Of a stretch of 64,000 bases of DNA, positions 47,451 through 59,945 are shown piece by piece. The stretch's first letter is position 1; each line of letters opens with the position of its first letter. The notes below the pieces were generated by a model. It did not search any database and was not told the origin of the DNA. It saw nothing but the letters and a program-made list of their open reading frames with translations. The stretch comes from Stichopus chloronotus. Lineage: Eukaryota; Echinodermata; Holothuroidea; Aspidochirotida; Stichopodidae. The DNA is taken from NCBI GenBank assembly GCA_021234535.1, contig CM037842.1:10684396-10748395 (forward strand). The letters run 5' to 3'. The position numbers were made by a program, and so were the translations under genes.

Positions 47451-50026
47451 TTCTTCAAGCTACACAATTTCTCAACCTTGGTCAGATTCCTGTTATTGCA
47501 GTGGATGCACCACTATTTGCTCTAGGAAAGTATGTTCAGTGGCAGTGGCCTAATACCAATGGTGAAAATAGTTACACGTTGATGTTCGGGGGCCTTCATA
47601 TTGAGATGGCGATATGGAATACATTGGGTGAATATTTAGAAGAGTCTGGATGGACCACTGCACTAACAAATGCCGGTATTGCTTCTTCGGGTACGGCTAA
47701 TTCATTTCTCAAAGTCTCCCATCTCACTAGGACTAGACACGCTCATCAGGTCAGTGCGCTTGCTCTAGCTAAGCTCCAACAGGATGCATTCATGCAGAAT
47801 GGAGGGTCTTACTGTGAAAAAGACAAATTAGCCTGGAAACAGGACATGATTGAGAAGAGTCCAACATTTCAGTATTGGGATACAATTCTAAATACAGAGA
47901 TTATGGGCCTCATTTTTATCAGAGCTCATCGGGAACCCGGCTTTCGTCTCTATGTAGAAGCTCTCAAAGCTGTTACCCCGTGGTTTTTCGCATTAGACCA
48001 CCAGAACTATGCCAGATGGATGCCAATTCTTATCCGTAATATGGAGAACCTTCCCCTATCCATTCACAAAGAATTTGAAGAGCATGGAAACTGGGTTGTC
48101 AATAAGACTAATAATCGATTCTCAGCAATGCCAATAGATCAAGCGCATGAACAAAACAACGAACTCGTTAAGGGTTTAGGTGGAGCAATTGGCTTAACTG
48201 AGAACCCATCAGCTTTCCAGAAGTGGATGGTATCAGGGCCCGAGCAAGCACGACTTCTCGAAGAATTCGAGAGAGAGTATATCTGTCCATCTGAAGAACA
48301 GAACTTACACTATGAAGAAGGATTTCAAGCACAACAAACCTTCACAGAACAAGTACAAACTCTCGTGCAAACTATCTCTGATATGGAGAATCCATTCTTG
48401 GATAACATTCCTGAACTCCTTGCCTTGAATACACGTAATATAATGGATGAGTCTGTAGTAAACACAGTGCGGACGATCAAGACCTTAGGCGAAGATCAGT
48501 ACAATGACTACTACAAAACTGTTGTCAAAAATTGTACACGTTCTATACATGATCCAATTAAGAAGAATTCTCTTGCCCTCTTCAGATGTCCGTCATCAAA
48601 AAAGCAGTCCAAACAGGCGGGGAAGATTGCAATGCTGAAGGATGATGTTGCATTATTTTCAAGGTTGAATTTTGTGATGCAACATAGAGAAGGTGATATG
48701 AATCAGTTTTTCCAACACGAAAATCACCCTTTTTCCCCTTCTCTCTCAGACAATGGGAAACTGCGCTTTGCCAAGAAATCTGATTTACTCTCTAAGTTGG
48801 AACAGACAAATCAGTATGACCAACCGAGTTCTTTCGATGTGAAAGTTCTTGATGGTGCTGCTGTCGTGCACTTACTCTCCACCAATTACGTTTCCACATT
48901 CGATGAATATGCGGACAAAGTATTTGTGCCCTACATAAAGGTGCAGTTAGATAACTCCAAGAGAGTGGATGTTGCATGGGGTACTTACATCAACACGAGT
49001 ATTAAAGAGTCTACACGGGAGAAGCGTGACAAAGGCACACAACGGAAAGTAGAGGGCAAAAATGCGATCCCAGGCAATTGGAAAGAATTTCTACGTGACT
49101 CGAAAAATAAACAGGAACTATTTGCATTCCTCACTGATAAGATTGCTATGACAACCTGCCCAGATGATAGGGAAATTTTCATTACCTCTGGAAGAAGTGT
49201 CATTGGTGCAGACTGCATACACGGCATGTCGGAATGCGACCACGAGGAGGCAGAGACCCGAATAATGGTTCACCTACAAAATGCTCCGGAAAGTGGATCC
49301 ATTGTCTGCCAGGTACGCACCGTGGATACTGATATTATTGTAATTCTCATCGACAAGTTTCATCACATGCTGACCTTGAACCCAGATGCTGACATTTGGG
49401 TTGCGTTCGGTACAGGCAAACATTTTTCCTACTTCCATGTCAACCAAATCTGTATGACACTTGGGGAAGACACATCTAGAGCATTTCCTGTTTTCCACAG
49501 TTTCACTGGATGTGATACCACATCGGCTTTCTACTGTAAGGGTAAAAACGTGGCATGGGATGCCTGGAAATGCTACCCTGCTCTGACTCAAGCGTTTTCC
49601 TACATGGCAATGAATCCATATGCCAGGCTGGAGACAGAAACCCAGCACTTCAAACTCCTGGAACGCTTTGTTGTTGTTCTTTATGACGAGACCAGTGATC
49701 TTGAGTCCATTAATGAGGCGAGAAGAGAGTTGTTCTGCCAAAAGAACAGACCCATGGAGAACATCCCTCCCACACAGGACGCTCTTTTACAACATTCAAA
49801 ACGTGCCGCGTTTCAAGCAGGTATATGGACCACCAGCGACTTGGCTATACAGGGGAGTCCTACTCCAGAGGGGTGGGGATGGACTCGGTGTGGAGACAAT
49901 CAGCCATGGGTTCCAGTGTGGATTACTCAACCGATAACATCCAAGGCATGCAGTGAACTTGTAAAGTGTGGATGTAAGAGCAACCTTGGATGTGGTGGTA
50001 GGTGTGCATGCGAACGAGCTCACTGA
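47441..50026 (+). CDS. Element-encoded protein with nuclease-like acidic motifs
   Basis: 861 codons, the longest frame in the window. It belongs to a multicopy family familiar from marine invertebrate genomes (diagnostic FHSFTGCDTTSAFYCKGKN, QHFKLLERFVVVLYDETSDL, TPEGWGWT). Acidic motifs: VDAPLFALGKY (D22), HEEAETRIMVHL (~601-612), VRTVDTDIIVIL (~625-636) and FTGCDTTSAF (D~692). Their order resembles FEN/PIN-type nucleases with a large insertion; that is my inference. The C terminus is Cys-rich (CSELVKCGCKSNLGCGGRC). It lies inside TIRs and is presumably the recombinase or nuclease of the element. The TGA at 50,024 probably truncates the Cys-rich tail, since the frame stays open to TAA at 50,080. 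Confidence 0.8.
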   Translation: MDVILQATQFLNLGQIPVIAVDAPLFALGKYVQWQWPNTNGENSYTLMFGGLHIEMAIWNTLGEYLEESGWTTALTNAGIASSGTANSFLKVSHLTRTRHAHQVSALALAKLQQDAFMQNGGSYCEKDKLAWKQDMIEKSPTFQYWDTILNTEIMGLIFIRAHREPGFRLYVEALKAVTPWFFALDHQNYARWMPILIRNMENLPLSIHKEFEEHGNWVVNKTNNRFSAMPIDQAHEQNNELVKGLGGAIGLTENPSAFQKWMVSGPEQARLLEEFEREYICPSEEQNLHYEEGFQAQQTFTEQVQTLVQTISDMENPFLDNIPELLALNTRNIMDESVVNTVRTIKTLGEDQYNDYYKTVVKNCTRSIHDPIKKNSLALFRCPSSKKQSKQAGKIAMLKDDVALFSRLNFVMQHREGDMNQFFQHENHPFSPSLSDNGKLRFAKKSDLLSKLEQTNQYDQPSSFDVKVLDGAAVVHLLSTNYVSTFDEYADKVFVPYIKVQLDNSKRVDVAWGTYINTSIKESTREKRDKGTQRKVEGKNAIPGNWKEFLRDSKNKQELFAFLTDKIAMTTCPDDREIFITSGRSVIGADCIHGMSECDHEEAETRIMVHLQNAPESGSIVCQVRTVDTDIIVILIDKFHHMLTLNPDADIWVAFGTGKHFSYFHVNQICMTLGEDTSRAFPVFHSFTGCDTTSAFYCKGKNVAWDAWKCYPALTQAFSYMAMNPYARLETETQHFKLLERFVVVLYDETSDLESINEARRELFCQKNRPMENIPPTQDALLQHSKRAAFQAGIWTTSDLAIQGSPTPEGWGWTRCGDNQPWVPVWITQPITSKACSELVKCGCKSNLGCGGRCACERAH

Positions 50027-50878
50027 AGGTGCACTGAGTTGTGTAGCTGCAACTGTGACAAGCGAGTATCCAGGGAATAATACTTAGGAAAAGAGGTCAA
50101 ATCATCTATATTGTTAAATAGATGCTCTTGATCAGTTAGAGTTCCTAGCACAATCTATAGAATCTATGTGTTGTCAGGAGTCTCCTATGCATATATGTTT
50201 AGTACCGGTGTAGTGAATTTTTCTATGGGAGGGTGGGGGTAGTTTTCTGCCATAAAAACAGACATACTATCTATGTACTATTTTGCAGGACTATACATGG
50301 AGATGAGCTACTTTTGTTATTAAATTGTGTAGTGAGTTAGTTGTGTAGTAAGTTGTGTAGTTATATGCATACTTTTCAAAATTCACCTCAACAGGAAATC
50401 GTTTCACCAATTTTCGCTATTGGCTGAGTTTTTAAGAGGCTGTACCCTCTAGATCCACTCTTCTACCGCCCTTGTTGTAGGTCACGTTCCAGTTCACCTT
50501 CACAGGGAGTAACAATATATATATCAGACAATATGTACAATAGTTACCATCTCAATGAGTTTGGACCTGTCATTAGAAGAGCGCCCTCACTTTGCAATGA
50601 ACTGCATATGTGACACTATTCTGTGGCTGTACACTCCTGACAATGGACACATCCTGTTTTGACCAGCAACATTACTTAAGTGACTTCGTTAAGTCAAAAT
50701 CCTAAAATGTCATTATTTCAGCCGCCATTTTGAAAAAAACGCCCTCTATTTTGTAAAACATACATCCAAATTTTGGCAACCCTTCCAAAATGTATTTTGT
50801 ATGACCCAAGGAGCTACCAAAATGAATTTGGTGCTTTTGTCCAGAGTGTCCACATTAAGTCGCTAAGCTGCCTGACTA

Positions 50879-52118
50879 TGGCCTATTAAGTACGATACAA
50901 CTGACTCTAATCACTACGTAAAATGGACAATACAAGTACGAATGAGAACACGCGGTGATGTTCACCCCCGTACTTAATGGCTAAACACTTACTTACTGAA
51001 TACTTATTGCAATACGTGTTGTTTAAATTACATGTCTTCATTTAGCAATAACGCTGAGTTAAAAGTTCGCACTTGATTTTCCCTCATTACCTTCATGACG
51101 AACATCGTTCTCTAGCTCAAATCATCGTGTGCACCAAAAGTTAACTTTGTCCAATTCACTTCACTAGCTAATTAGCGTATTTACTGGCCTGTTTATACTG
51201 AACATACGTGCAACTGAGTTTTGACTCGATTAATATGCTAGTGCAGATAGTTATATAACTGACATATCAAAGAATATAATGTTGTACAAGAAGAGCTGTT
51301 GATAGTAATAAAAGTCATTAATGTCTGCATCACTTTTTTCCAAATCCACTGGGCAAATGACTGTTATCTTCATAATTTTCGTGTGATTTTGTATATTTGC
51401 TAAAGAACTCACCTTTGATCAGAATTTTGGTGAGTCCCTTCTACGAGAACAAGCGGGCAATCCACGGAGTTGCGTATCTCATCGCCAACATGCATTGATT
51501 TAAATACAGGGCATGTACACGGGGGATTTGTAATAGTTTACTGCAACCACATCTCATTGAGACCCAGTTCGCGGAACTGGTTGTAAAAGAGTGGCAAACA
51601 TTCTTCAAGCCTAAAATGGTGGTAAGCATCTCAATACTGATATCTACTGTAAGGTAGCAAACTTAAGGTTATAGCCTGGTGCTACTAGGCTCACGTAACG
51701 GTAACTAATGGCTCAAAAGTATCTGTGCATATTACGCTACATAGCACAATCACAACATTGGGTTATTCCATTTAGGTTAGGCTTAGTGGTTAGAGTTAGG
51801 AGCAGGATATAAGAGCATCCCTCTATGGGTATTTGCACGTAAGTCTGATATTTACCTCTGTAGGACCTGGTTCCTGCTAAAATTATTGTTTGATTAAATT
51901 AATGTTCTCATGAAAGACATTATCCACAGGGGCCAGTTCTGCTAAAGATGTTTTGGTTAAAGTTAAAAAGGTGGTGTCTATTGACCCAGATGCTGGCTCT
52001 AAGTTTGTTACCAAATAATCATACAATTTCACCAGTTTACTAGAAGAGTAATATACTTTATCTTCATTATTGTGTTCATCGGAACGGCCTTGCAAAATTT
52101 TGAGTATAATGCTTAATT
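50879..52118. other. No gene recognised
   Basis: AT-rich DNA between the TIR transposon and repeat X copy 2. Short minus-strand open frames (51,441-51,629; 51,883-52,095) show no domain. Confidence 0.35.
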
Positions 52119-52738
52119 AGCTCTCCAGATATGGTGGAAATCCAAGTTTTGGGGCAAAATTGGCTTGTTTTCCAAAAAAAATCAGCAACTTTCACCCTCT
52201 TTAATACAAAGGTGATATACCTTGAATATTCCATTCTCATGTAAGTCCTTGCAAAATTTTGCTTGAAATGCTCAAATACACCTCAAGGTATGCTTGAAAT
52301 ACCAATTTTAGGACATAATTGGCTTTTACCTCTAAAATCAGCAAATTTGGCTGAATTTACCATATAACTAATTCATCTCGCACATATTGGCATCATGCAC
52401 AACCTTACCAATGTTCAACTTAATCGCTCATATGCTTTTCAAAATATTCTGGAAAAACAATTTGGACAGGTCCGGACGCACACACAAGCACACACACCCA
52501 GACGCACACCCGCACCCACACGCATTGGCACGGACACGTTTTCATTTATACTACCCAACAGGACCTTACTGTACCCATGGTCATTCTACCATGGGGTACC
52601 CCCGGGGTGTCGCTACTCATCCACTCCCAGAGTTCCCATGGCAACCATTCTCCCATGAGTACACAGTACAATATATAGCTCCACTAGCCAAGTGACTACA
52701 ATATCTCATCTTGCCGCTGTAGGGCGATGAGATAATGG
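52119..52738 (+). repeat. Interspersed repeat X, copy 2
   Basis: Inverted relative to copy 1 at 1,057-1,606. It shares GGTTGCCATGG/CCATGGCAACC, CATGGTCATTCTACCATGGG, the GGGCGATGAGAT end and the duplicated AAATTGGCTT segments. It carries an additional CACACA-rich insertion (52,480-52,525) absent from copy 1. Overlapping plus-strand open frames here are repeat sequence and not genes. Confidence 0.75.
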
Positions 52739-53148
52739 AGAATTCAATGAATATGGAAGCACAGGCATGTTAATATCGTTAAACTTTGCAATATTGTTTC
52801 TTTTGATTGTAAAAAGGAAATTGAAATTCAATTTTACATTATATCGTGATTTAATCTTAAATCTATTAAATCTAAATTACATCTGTAGAACATATCTGTC
52901 TCTGTCAATATAAGTCAATATATATTTTGCTGTTGGCTTTTACACCCCTTGTAGCACAGCAGTTAAAAATCTCACAGAGATCAGAAAACCATTCTAATGT
53001 GAACTACTTTGTTCAAATCTGGATTTATGCTCCTGAATACGCACTTCCATGTTAGACTTTGGAACTTTTGCTACATTAGGTTTGATCTTTCTAGGATCTG
53101 TTTCAGCCAACTCTGCTCTTTGCGACAAATGACCTGGAGTATCTTTCC

Positions 53149-53589
53149 TCATCCCAAAATGATCCTCATCAGATCAGGGATATATCCATAATCTTTAGCC
53201 TCTTTCACCTTTTGTGGTGCCCACTTACTTGATCTTTTATTAAACTTGGCCCTATATACATGTTTCCCATCCACTGTAGTAGCATACTCCCTATCTAAAT
53301 GGTAATTGTGGTCAGTCGCTGCCAGTAACATACGTGCCCAATAACCCTCATATGAGTATGCACACCGTTTGCTGGCATACATTTACATATGGTTATGAAA
53401 GGACTCCAATTGGCCATTATGTCTGAAGTCTTTGTAGTACCTCAGAGTATTCAGAAAGCGCTTGTTTGTGATAGCTGTTTTTAGGGCATCAAGATCTTTT
53501 GAGCCTTTCTTCAGCCAAGGCTTTTGTCTTTCACCGTCTAGTAACTCTGCGTGGTTACATCTGCCAATAGACCCATCAATTGACAGCAC
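53149..53589 (-). pseudogene. Transposase-like exon, C-terminal half
   Basis: Two adjacent segments in the same frame separated by one TAA (53,383-53,385). The first reads SIDGSIGRCNHAELLDGERQ, KPWLKKGSKDLDAL and LESFHNHM. The second reads MYASKRCAYSYEGYWARM, AATDHNYHLDREYATTVDGK and HVYRAKFNKRSSKWAPQKV. The TAA interrupts what should be one continuous domain. Confidence 0.75.
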
Positions 53590-53887
53590 CCATTCATGCT
53601 CATTGACAACATGATGAAGGAGGGAGAGCCACAGAGCTTTCAGTTTCAGTGTACTGCCTTCACATTAGCGCGCACTATACCAAAAAATGGTTCCTAATAG
53701 CTGGAATCCATAATCGCAACTCATGGTGTTCCTTCTTTTGAGCAACTTTGGCAACATGTTTGACAACATTTTTGGCACCATGCCAAACATCAATTTGATG
53801 AGAAATGTCCCCATACTTTCCCCCATTTTTCATTATGGCTAATATTTGAGTGTGCGTCAGTCACCACTTCTTTTACTTTTGTTTTCT

Positions 53888-54602
53888 TTAACAGAAATCC
53901 ATTCCCCTTTCAAAACCAACTTTCTCCATATTTGGACTCTTTCCTTCAACTTCTCTGACATCTACAATCTCCACCTGAATGACCTTAGACGTGTCAGTGT
54001 CCATAAAACTGTATGTGCAAAACTGTGCACTGTGTTCAGGGGAATCAGTCCTGCCATCACCAGCCACACTAATTTCCTTCTGGTGCAATGCCTTCAACTC
54101 CTGCTCTTGACATGTTCTCCACATATGTTTCACTGATGGAAACACATACAACCTTTGCACACGTGAGAAAGTTGTCTTACTTACAAAAAATACCTTGCAA
54201 ACCTTGAAGAAAAACTCCATAATTGCAAAGTTATTTCCTGATAATGTCACAGCAAAGGAGAACTGAATGTTTCCTGTGAACATGTTGGAAAATCTCTCCT
54301 GAGTAGCCCATTTGCCACAGGGATGCCCACTACCACACTGCCAAGTGAAAATAACAGCAGTCCCAATAGGATTATAACTGTAAAGCAAAGGTTGCCCACA
54401 ATCTTTCCTACAACATGTGTTACCATGATTTTTTTTCAGCAAATCAAGTATTTTGACAATGGGTACAACAGCTCTGCATTCGTTAATGGTGTCCAGGTTG
54501 TTGTCCACTTCCTCTGCTATAGACTCATCTAAGTCCATGTCATTCTGGACACTGGTTGTGTTGAAGACCTCACCTTCCGCAGATTCATTCTCTAGCTCTT
54601 GG
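53888..54602 (-). pseudogene. Transposase-like exon, N-terminal half
   Basis: Open frame that includes a CC..DC cluster (NTCCRKDCGQPLLYSY), WQCGSGHPCGKWATQERFSN and GDGRTDSPEHSAQFCTYSFM, the first presumed catalytic Asp region. It begins after acceptor TTTTGTAG and accepts phase 2 from the upstream exon. It stops prematurely at TAA just after GMDFC, where one base appears to be missing. Confidence 0.8.
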
Positions 54603-56929
54603 CTACAAAAGAAAAGGGAAGTAGATCATTTTTAGACACAGTCGCTATAATATCTGTCTTGCAGCTAAAGCACTGCTGTCTGAAATATCTTTGGAATCCT
54701 AGCCATAAACATTGTCTGAGCAATAAACATCATTTCCTATTAATTGCTGTACAGGTATATGGGGTCATGCAGTTGCATAAGAATAAACATGTCAATCTTT
54801 TGATTTGGAATATTCTTGTCTTTGATTTTATGAATAACTAACTCTCTTGACTTGATGTTGCATTCCACTGACTTTGGCCATTGACTTTACATACTGTTTT
54901 ACTTGTTTAACACTATGAGGAGACTACAGTATACAATCATTCTATGTCAGTTATTAGATGCTCTTGACTGTAAATTTAGTTGGAAGTTTATAAAAATTGA
55001 CAGTTTTGAGTTTGACCAATGTATGTAACCACACATAAATTCACATCAAATGACCCTTGCACGCTAATATAAAGAAATGCTCATTATACTCACTATTGTA
55101 AACTCTCAAAATTCTGTGCATCTATATCATCAGGTAAGGAGTGGATAATATCATCTTCTTCATCACTAGTCATTCTGTGAATAGAGATGAAGAAAACCCA
55201 TATGACGTACACAAATGAAACTGACAATGCAGAGGAACACTACTGATTTACGATTATTACACACACAACGCAATGTACTATAGTCTCGTCTAAACTTTGC
55301 ATTGAAAATAACTGGGTGCAATTACTGCACAAACAGAAAAAATGCCATGTTGTGTGGCTGATCTGCTTTCATTACTTCCAGTTAAGGTTGTACTGCTCTA
55401 GCACAGTTCAGGAATCACATTGCAAAATTGCCATGATCTATAGTACAGGCTCTAAGAATGAATAAATGCAGTATTGTCACAGGAGAATGTACCACAATAT
55501 GTATGGAGAGGCATACTTTACACTGTACAGTGCTGTACTTCTTGTCAATTCATATTGACATAACAAAGACACATTACTGATAAATTGCCTTACAGGAGAC
55601 AACACAATGGTATTTTTAGAACTTTGGCACAATTACTGAATAGCAATGACCTGAAAAAGCTACAGTTTGTGATACACTAGTGTACCTTTAAAAGAGGCTA
55701 CACTGGAATACACCACGTGTACAGAAGTTCTTACCCATTGTCATCTTCATCGTCAAAAGGTTCAGTTGTTGACACTGGTGAAGGTTCATAGAATTTACTT
55801 AAGTCTCTCTTTACAGATGATGAAGTAGACGGTACATCTGTATGTACATCAAGTGGTGTTGAGGACCCTACGGGTGGTAATGTTGCTGCAAAAAGAGAAT
55901 AATACGAAAATGTCCGTATAAATTTTCCAAATGAAAATGATACTACAGAGCTATTGTGGTTTTGACCAAGGGGGTAAAGGGGATGATGTACTGCATCCCA
56001 TTATGAATTGAAGGGAGAGAAAATACCCCCCTCTCCACACATGCTAGCCCTACAGTAGAAACAACATCCCATTTCAAGAATGAACCTGCTATTTTTTTAT
56101 TCAGGGTTCAAAACAGCATAAGAAAGTCAACATAAATTCATAATATTACAGGTTTCCTATGGGGTTTCCCATGAAAGCTCACTAGAAACTCACCATGGTA
56201 CCCACAAAGAGTTCAAAGTTACAGTATATGGGCGGTTTAAAAATCTAACAAATATGTGATTGCTTCACAATGTATTTAAGCATCCTTTTCTCTTTTTTCT
56301 TTCCACAAACTTTTAAACGGTTTTGCTGGCAGACACCTTGGCTATGCAACTTCAATGTAAATCTTGGATATACTTGTAAACTGAAAAGAATTGTCTACAT
56401 TTCTACCTTTGTGTTGGACATAGTTCTGGCTGTAAGGACCTCTGGATGTAAATTATCAAGATATATTTAATGAGGACTGTCTATCTTTCCTGAGATTTTT
56501 AAATTCAAATTAACAATTAATGTCCTCCTAGTCTCATTTTTTTTAGCCCGCAATACTTCACACTGATGTTACAATAAAGTGAAAGAGCAGTTTCAGCTTT
56601 CTTGCAAAATTTTGAGATTGCAATACCTGACACTGATTGGTGTGAACCAGGAACACTCCCTGACTTACCGAAAAACTCACTCTCCGTTTGCGTCCATCTT
56701 GCTTGCGTTAATGTCAACTGTCCAGTTGATGATGCTACAGTTGGTCTGTCAGCTGCATTTCTGCATTGAATTAACAAGACACGTATGCTAATTGATAATC
56801 ATTAATCGGCATTAATCAGAGGCTGTGGCATTCAGTTTTGTAGTCCCTCGTACACAGAATTAAGTTCTGTTAACAACAAAGAACAATACATAGTTTTAAC
56901 ACACTGTATGTTAGCGTCACTATGTTTGT

Positions 56930-59900
56930 CTTTGTTACAGTACAGTATGTACAGTAGCACCAATTTGAGGCTGTATCTTAAGGCAGAGTGCAATTACCAA
57001 GGTCTTATTCCTCCCCCAGGATGTCACTGTAAAATTTTCCATTAAGCCACCTTGTACAGAACACCTTACCACCCCTGTAACTTTACCTGTAGCATATACC
57101 AAAATGCAATATTGCACTGACAAAAATAACAGTTTTGGGGGGTGTTTTTCAAGTTACAGTATTTGCAGGCCTGTGCACAATTAGCATTGCAACATGGCTT
57201 TTCTGTGTTAAATTACAGTATACCTGTTGAATGAAATTTTTTCATCTGTGTCAAGGAAAGCACGGCCAGATGAAATGAGTGCAATTTTTGGTTCCGACCA
57301 ACCATTTAATTACGTAAAGTACATGTGCATGCATAACAAGTCATCATACAAATTGTTCACATTATTGGGAATGTGAGAAATGGGTGACAGTGAGAAAGTT
57401 TCATGCAATTGGTGCTGTATGTATGGTACTGATATACTGTGCATAGTAAATACTAATTTACCGACACAAAATTGATTTCAGAAATTCAAAACAATTTGGT
57501 ATGATTTGTAACTGATCAAAAGTACAGTATCTCTTTCAAAGGCTTTGCCTAAGTATGAGCAAAAAGGTATTCATTTATATTATGTAGTCAATGGATGTTG
57601 TGTGCAGGTTAGGCCTTTGACATGAAGTGTTAAATGGGAATGAGGTCAGTAGTTTCACAATGAACTGTGACTGTTAAACCACGAGACTAACAGTAGACAA
57701 AGACTAGTAATACCTGCAATATTTCACAAAAGAACTACATTTAGAACTTCAGACCTGTTATGACTGTATACATAGTAGTTGGTTTAAAGTTAGGCAACCT
57801 CTGACTTCCTTCTTATGCACAAGAAGAAAGCACTACCTTCATAATTTTGGTTCAAATTGATAACCATTAAATGCTTGTTTTGATAGTTCCAAGTTCAAAA
57901 ATTCCCAAAAGGCAGACAGGTGTTTTTTTTTTCTTTGCTGAACTTCTATAGATTTCCTTTCACCAGTTACAGATTACAGTGCTGTATTTGCTGATATGTA
58001 CTATTGACCTCCTCCTCGGTAGAGGTTTGAGGATGCATAGCAAGGGTAATTACCCTAAAGGCACTCCCACAGGGATCATTATCCAAGAAATGGCTGCTGT
58101 GGGTATCACCATTTCAGACACTTGTCTTGTTGGGGTTGGAAAATTTATGACAAAGACAAGATTGGTTTCCCCAATACTCTGTTTTTTGTTTTACTGAAAC
58201 AAAAAAGTGGAGAGAGTCAGTGACAGACTGTCATGGACTGTGATGTTATTGACATCATTTCAGTGGTATGAATGTAGCACGTGGATGCTCCAGAATTGTT
58301 CATTTCAATTGGCATCCTCTACAGACCTTTAAGGTCATTTGATGTTAGGGTGAAAGTTCAAGTGTGAATATTAATAATGTGAAATTTCAATTTCAAATTT
58401 TTGCCATTTAATTGAATTAAGATGTTGATGTCATACTACAGTACTGTATATCTGGGGGGTATGGGGGATCTTAGAGAGGGCATTTGTCAATAGCTGTACT
58501 GTAAGCTTTATGATTGCCTGCACATGGAAAGTACCAGCACTGTATGCTGCACCTTGGAAAAAATTCCTGTAGTACTGTATATGAGCAGCAAGGAATTACT
58601 AGGCCTCCTGTTAAGCACGCATTAGTTCAAATCAAAGTATTAATAATTTCATCACAGTATAATTTGATGATACTGTACATGCAACTCAGTACAGGTGGGG
58701 GTATCGTATCAACACAATATGTGTTCAAGTGTAGGCTATATGCTTTGATGAAAATTGTGGGTGGAGGAAACAAAGAACTTCAGTACTGTATTGTGCATTT
58801 AATTCCAGCTATTACTGCAGTAGGTTATGCTTTATGAGACATAATGTGATGTAGGCCTATAAATACTGTACTTTGAGGTTAACTGACACACCAGTGGCAT
58901 CACCCAGTCTTTTTAATTTGAAGAGTAGGTAGGCCTACAACTTGGAAAGGAAGCAACATTTCTTTTTTTTTTAAGCTTTTGTAATATACCGTACAGTAAT
59001 TATTTGTCAAACACTAATTCTTCATATATTTCATAGGGATAGCCTATTGTCATTGCATCTTTTTCCTGTAAGTCGTGACAAGTACAGCTTTTGCCATCGA
59101 TGGCAAAGGGTCATAGCAAGGGTCGGGTAATAAGTTAACATAAGAATAAAAATTCGTGTTAGGGGGCTGTAAATGTGAAGTGTTATAGAGTTGCAAGAAG
59201 TGCAGAAACAAACGAGGAAGGCCAAAAATAAGTTTAACTCTGAGTCAAATAAATGAAGTGTACAGGCTGAAATGCAGGAACAGAATCCGTAATTTTATTT
59301 ACACCAGGTTCAAACTAAAAGTAAAGTGTATTACATCATATTGGATAACAAAGGTATGCGAGATGCTATACACACCTAGGAGCAGGTGAGTGCACCCAGG
59401 CATGCAGCCATAATTAAGTAAGACCTTCAATAGGTATTGCATAATGTTATGTAATATGGGTAGCTGAAAGCTGCCTGGGCAGTATGTAGAAGAAAACAAA
59501 CAACTAACTTGAAGGAGCAAAGGCAGCTGTCTGCTACAGTGTAATGAGCCCAGGCCATGTAACATCATGCACAGCCTTGTTCAAGTGCTACTGCTAGATA
59601 CCCCTAGCCGGGCCTAGACTGTAGGCCTGGGTGTACTGTAGGTTCACTGTCACAATACAAAGTACTGTAAATTAGTGTCAGTATCAAGTATCAATAATGG
59701 CTTTGTTTCAGTCGCATGATGTATAAAACTTCGCGCATCTAACATAAAAACTTTGGAATCTCTAGCTGCTGGAAATTTAAAATACCTACAAATCTAATTA
59801 TCTTGGTTTCGCAAGTCAAAAATTCAATTTTACTAACTAGTAATTTGATCATTCTAATAAGTAATATGCTATGAGCTGTCTGTATGGATTGTACCTCGAA

Positions 59901-59945
59901 ATCTGTTTGTTACTTAGCCTACATGATTTAGCCTACAGTAGTTAG
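56930..59945. repeat. Dense cluster of TACAGTA/TACTGTA words
   Basis: About 17 exact TACAGTA or TACTGTA heptamers counted by eye in 3 kb, for example at 56,941, 56,950, 57,155, 57,214, 57,523, 58,437, 58,442, 58,497, 58,573, 58,671, 58,784, 58,864, 58,992, 59,634, 59,663 and 59,934. They lie in the long first intron of the transposase-like gene. Fewer than one would be expected by chance in 3 kb. Confidence 0.65.

Larger units (their letters stand above)
46416..50878 (+). mobile_element. DNA transposon with ~155-160-bp imperfect TIRs
   Basis: Left end 46,416-46,576 and right end 50,726-50,878 are inverted and imperfect. Paired landmarks are TAGTCAG(A/G)CAGC(A/T)TAGCGAC at the tips, then GGACAC..(C/T)GGACAAAAGC(G/A)CCAAA, then TTnCCAAAATTT, and finally AGAGGGCGTTTTT(TT)CAAAATG. 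Flanking bases give a possible TGG or TA target duplication. The interior carries the ORFs at 47,205-50,026. A short CTAACACTAGC-type tandem repeat lies at 47,150-47,210. The superfamily is not assigned. Confidence 0.8.

Noticed and set aside
48792..49741. Minus-strand open frames opposite the 861-codon ORF
   Set aside because: They are shadows of the plus-strand coding sequence.
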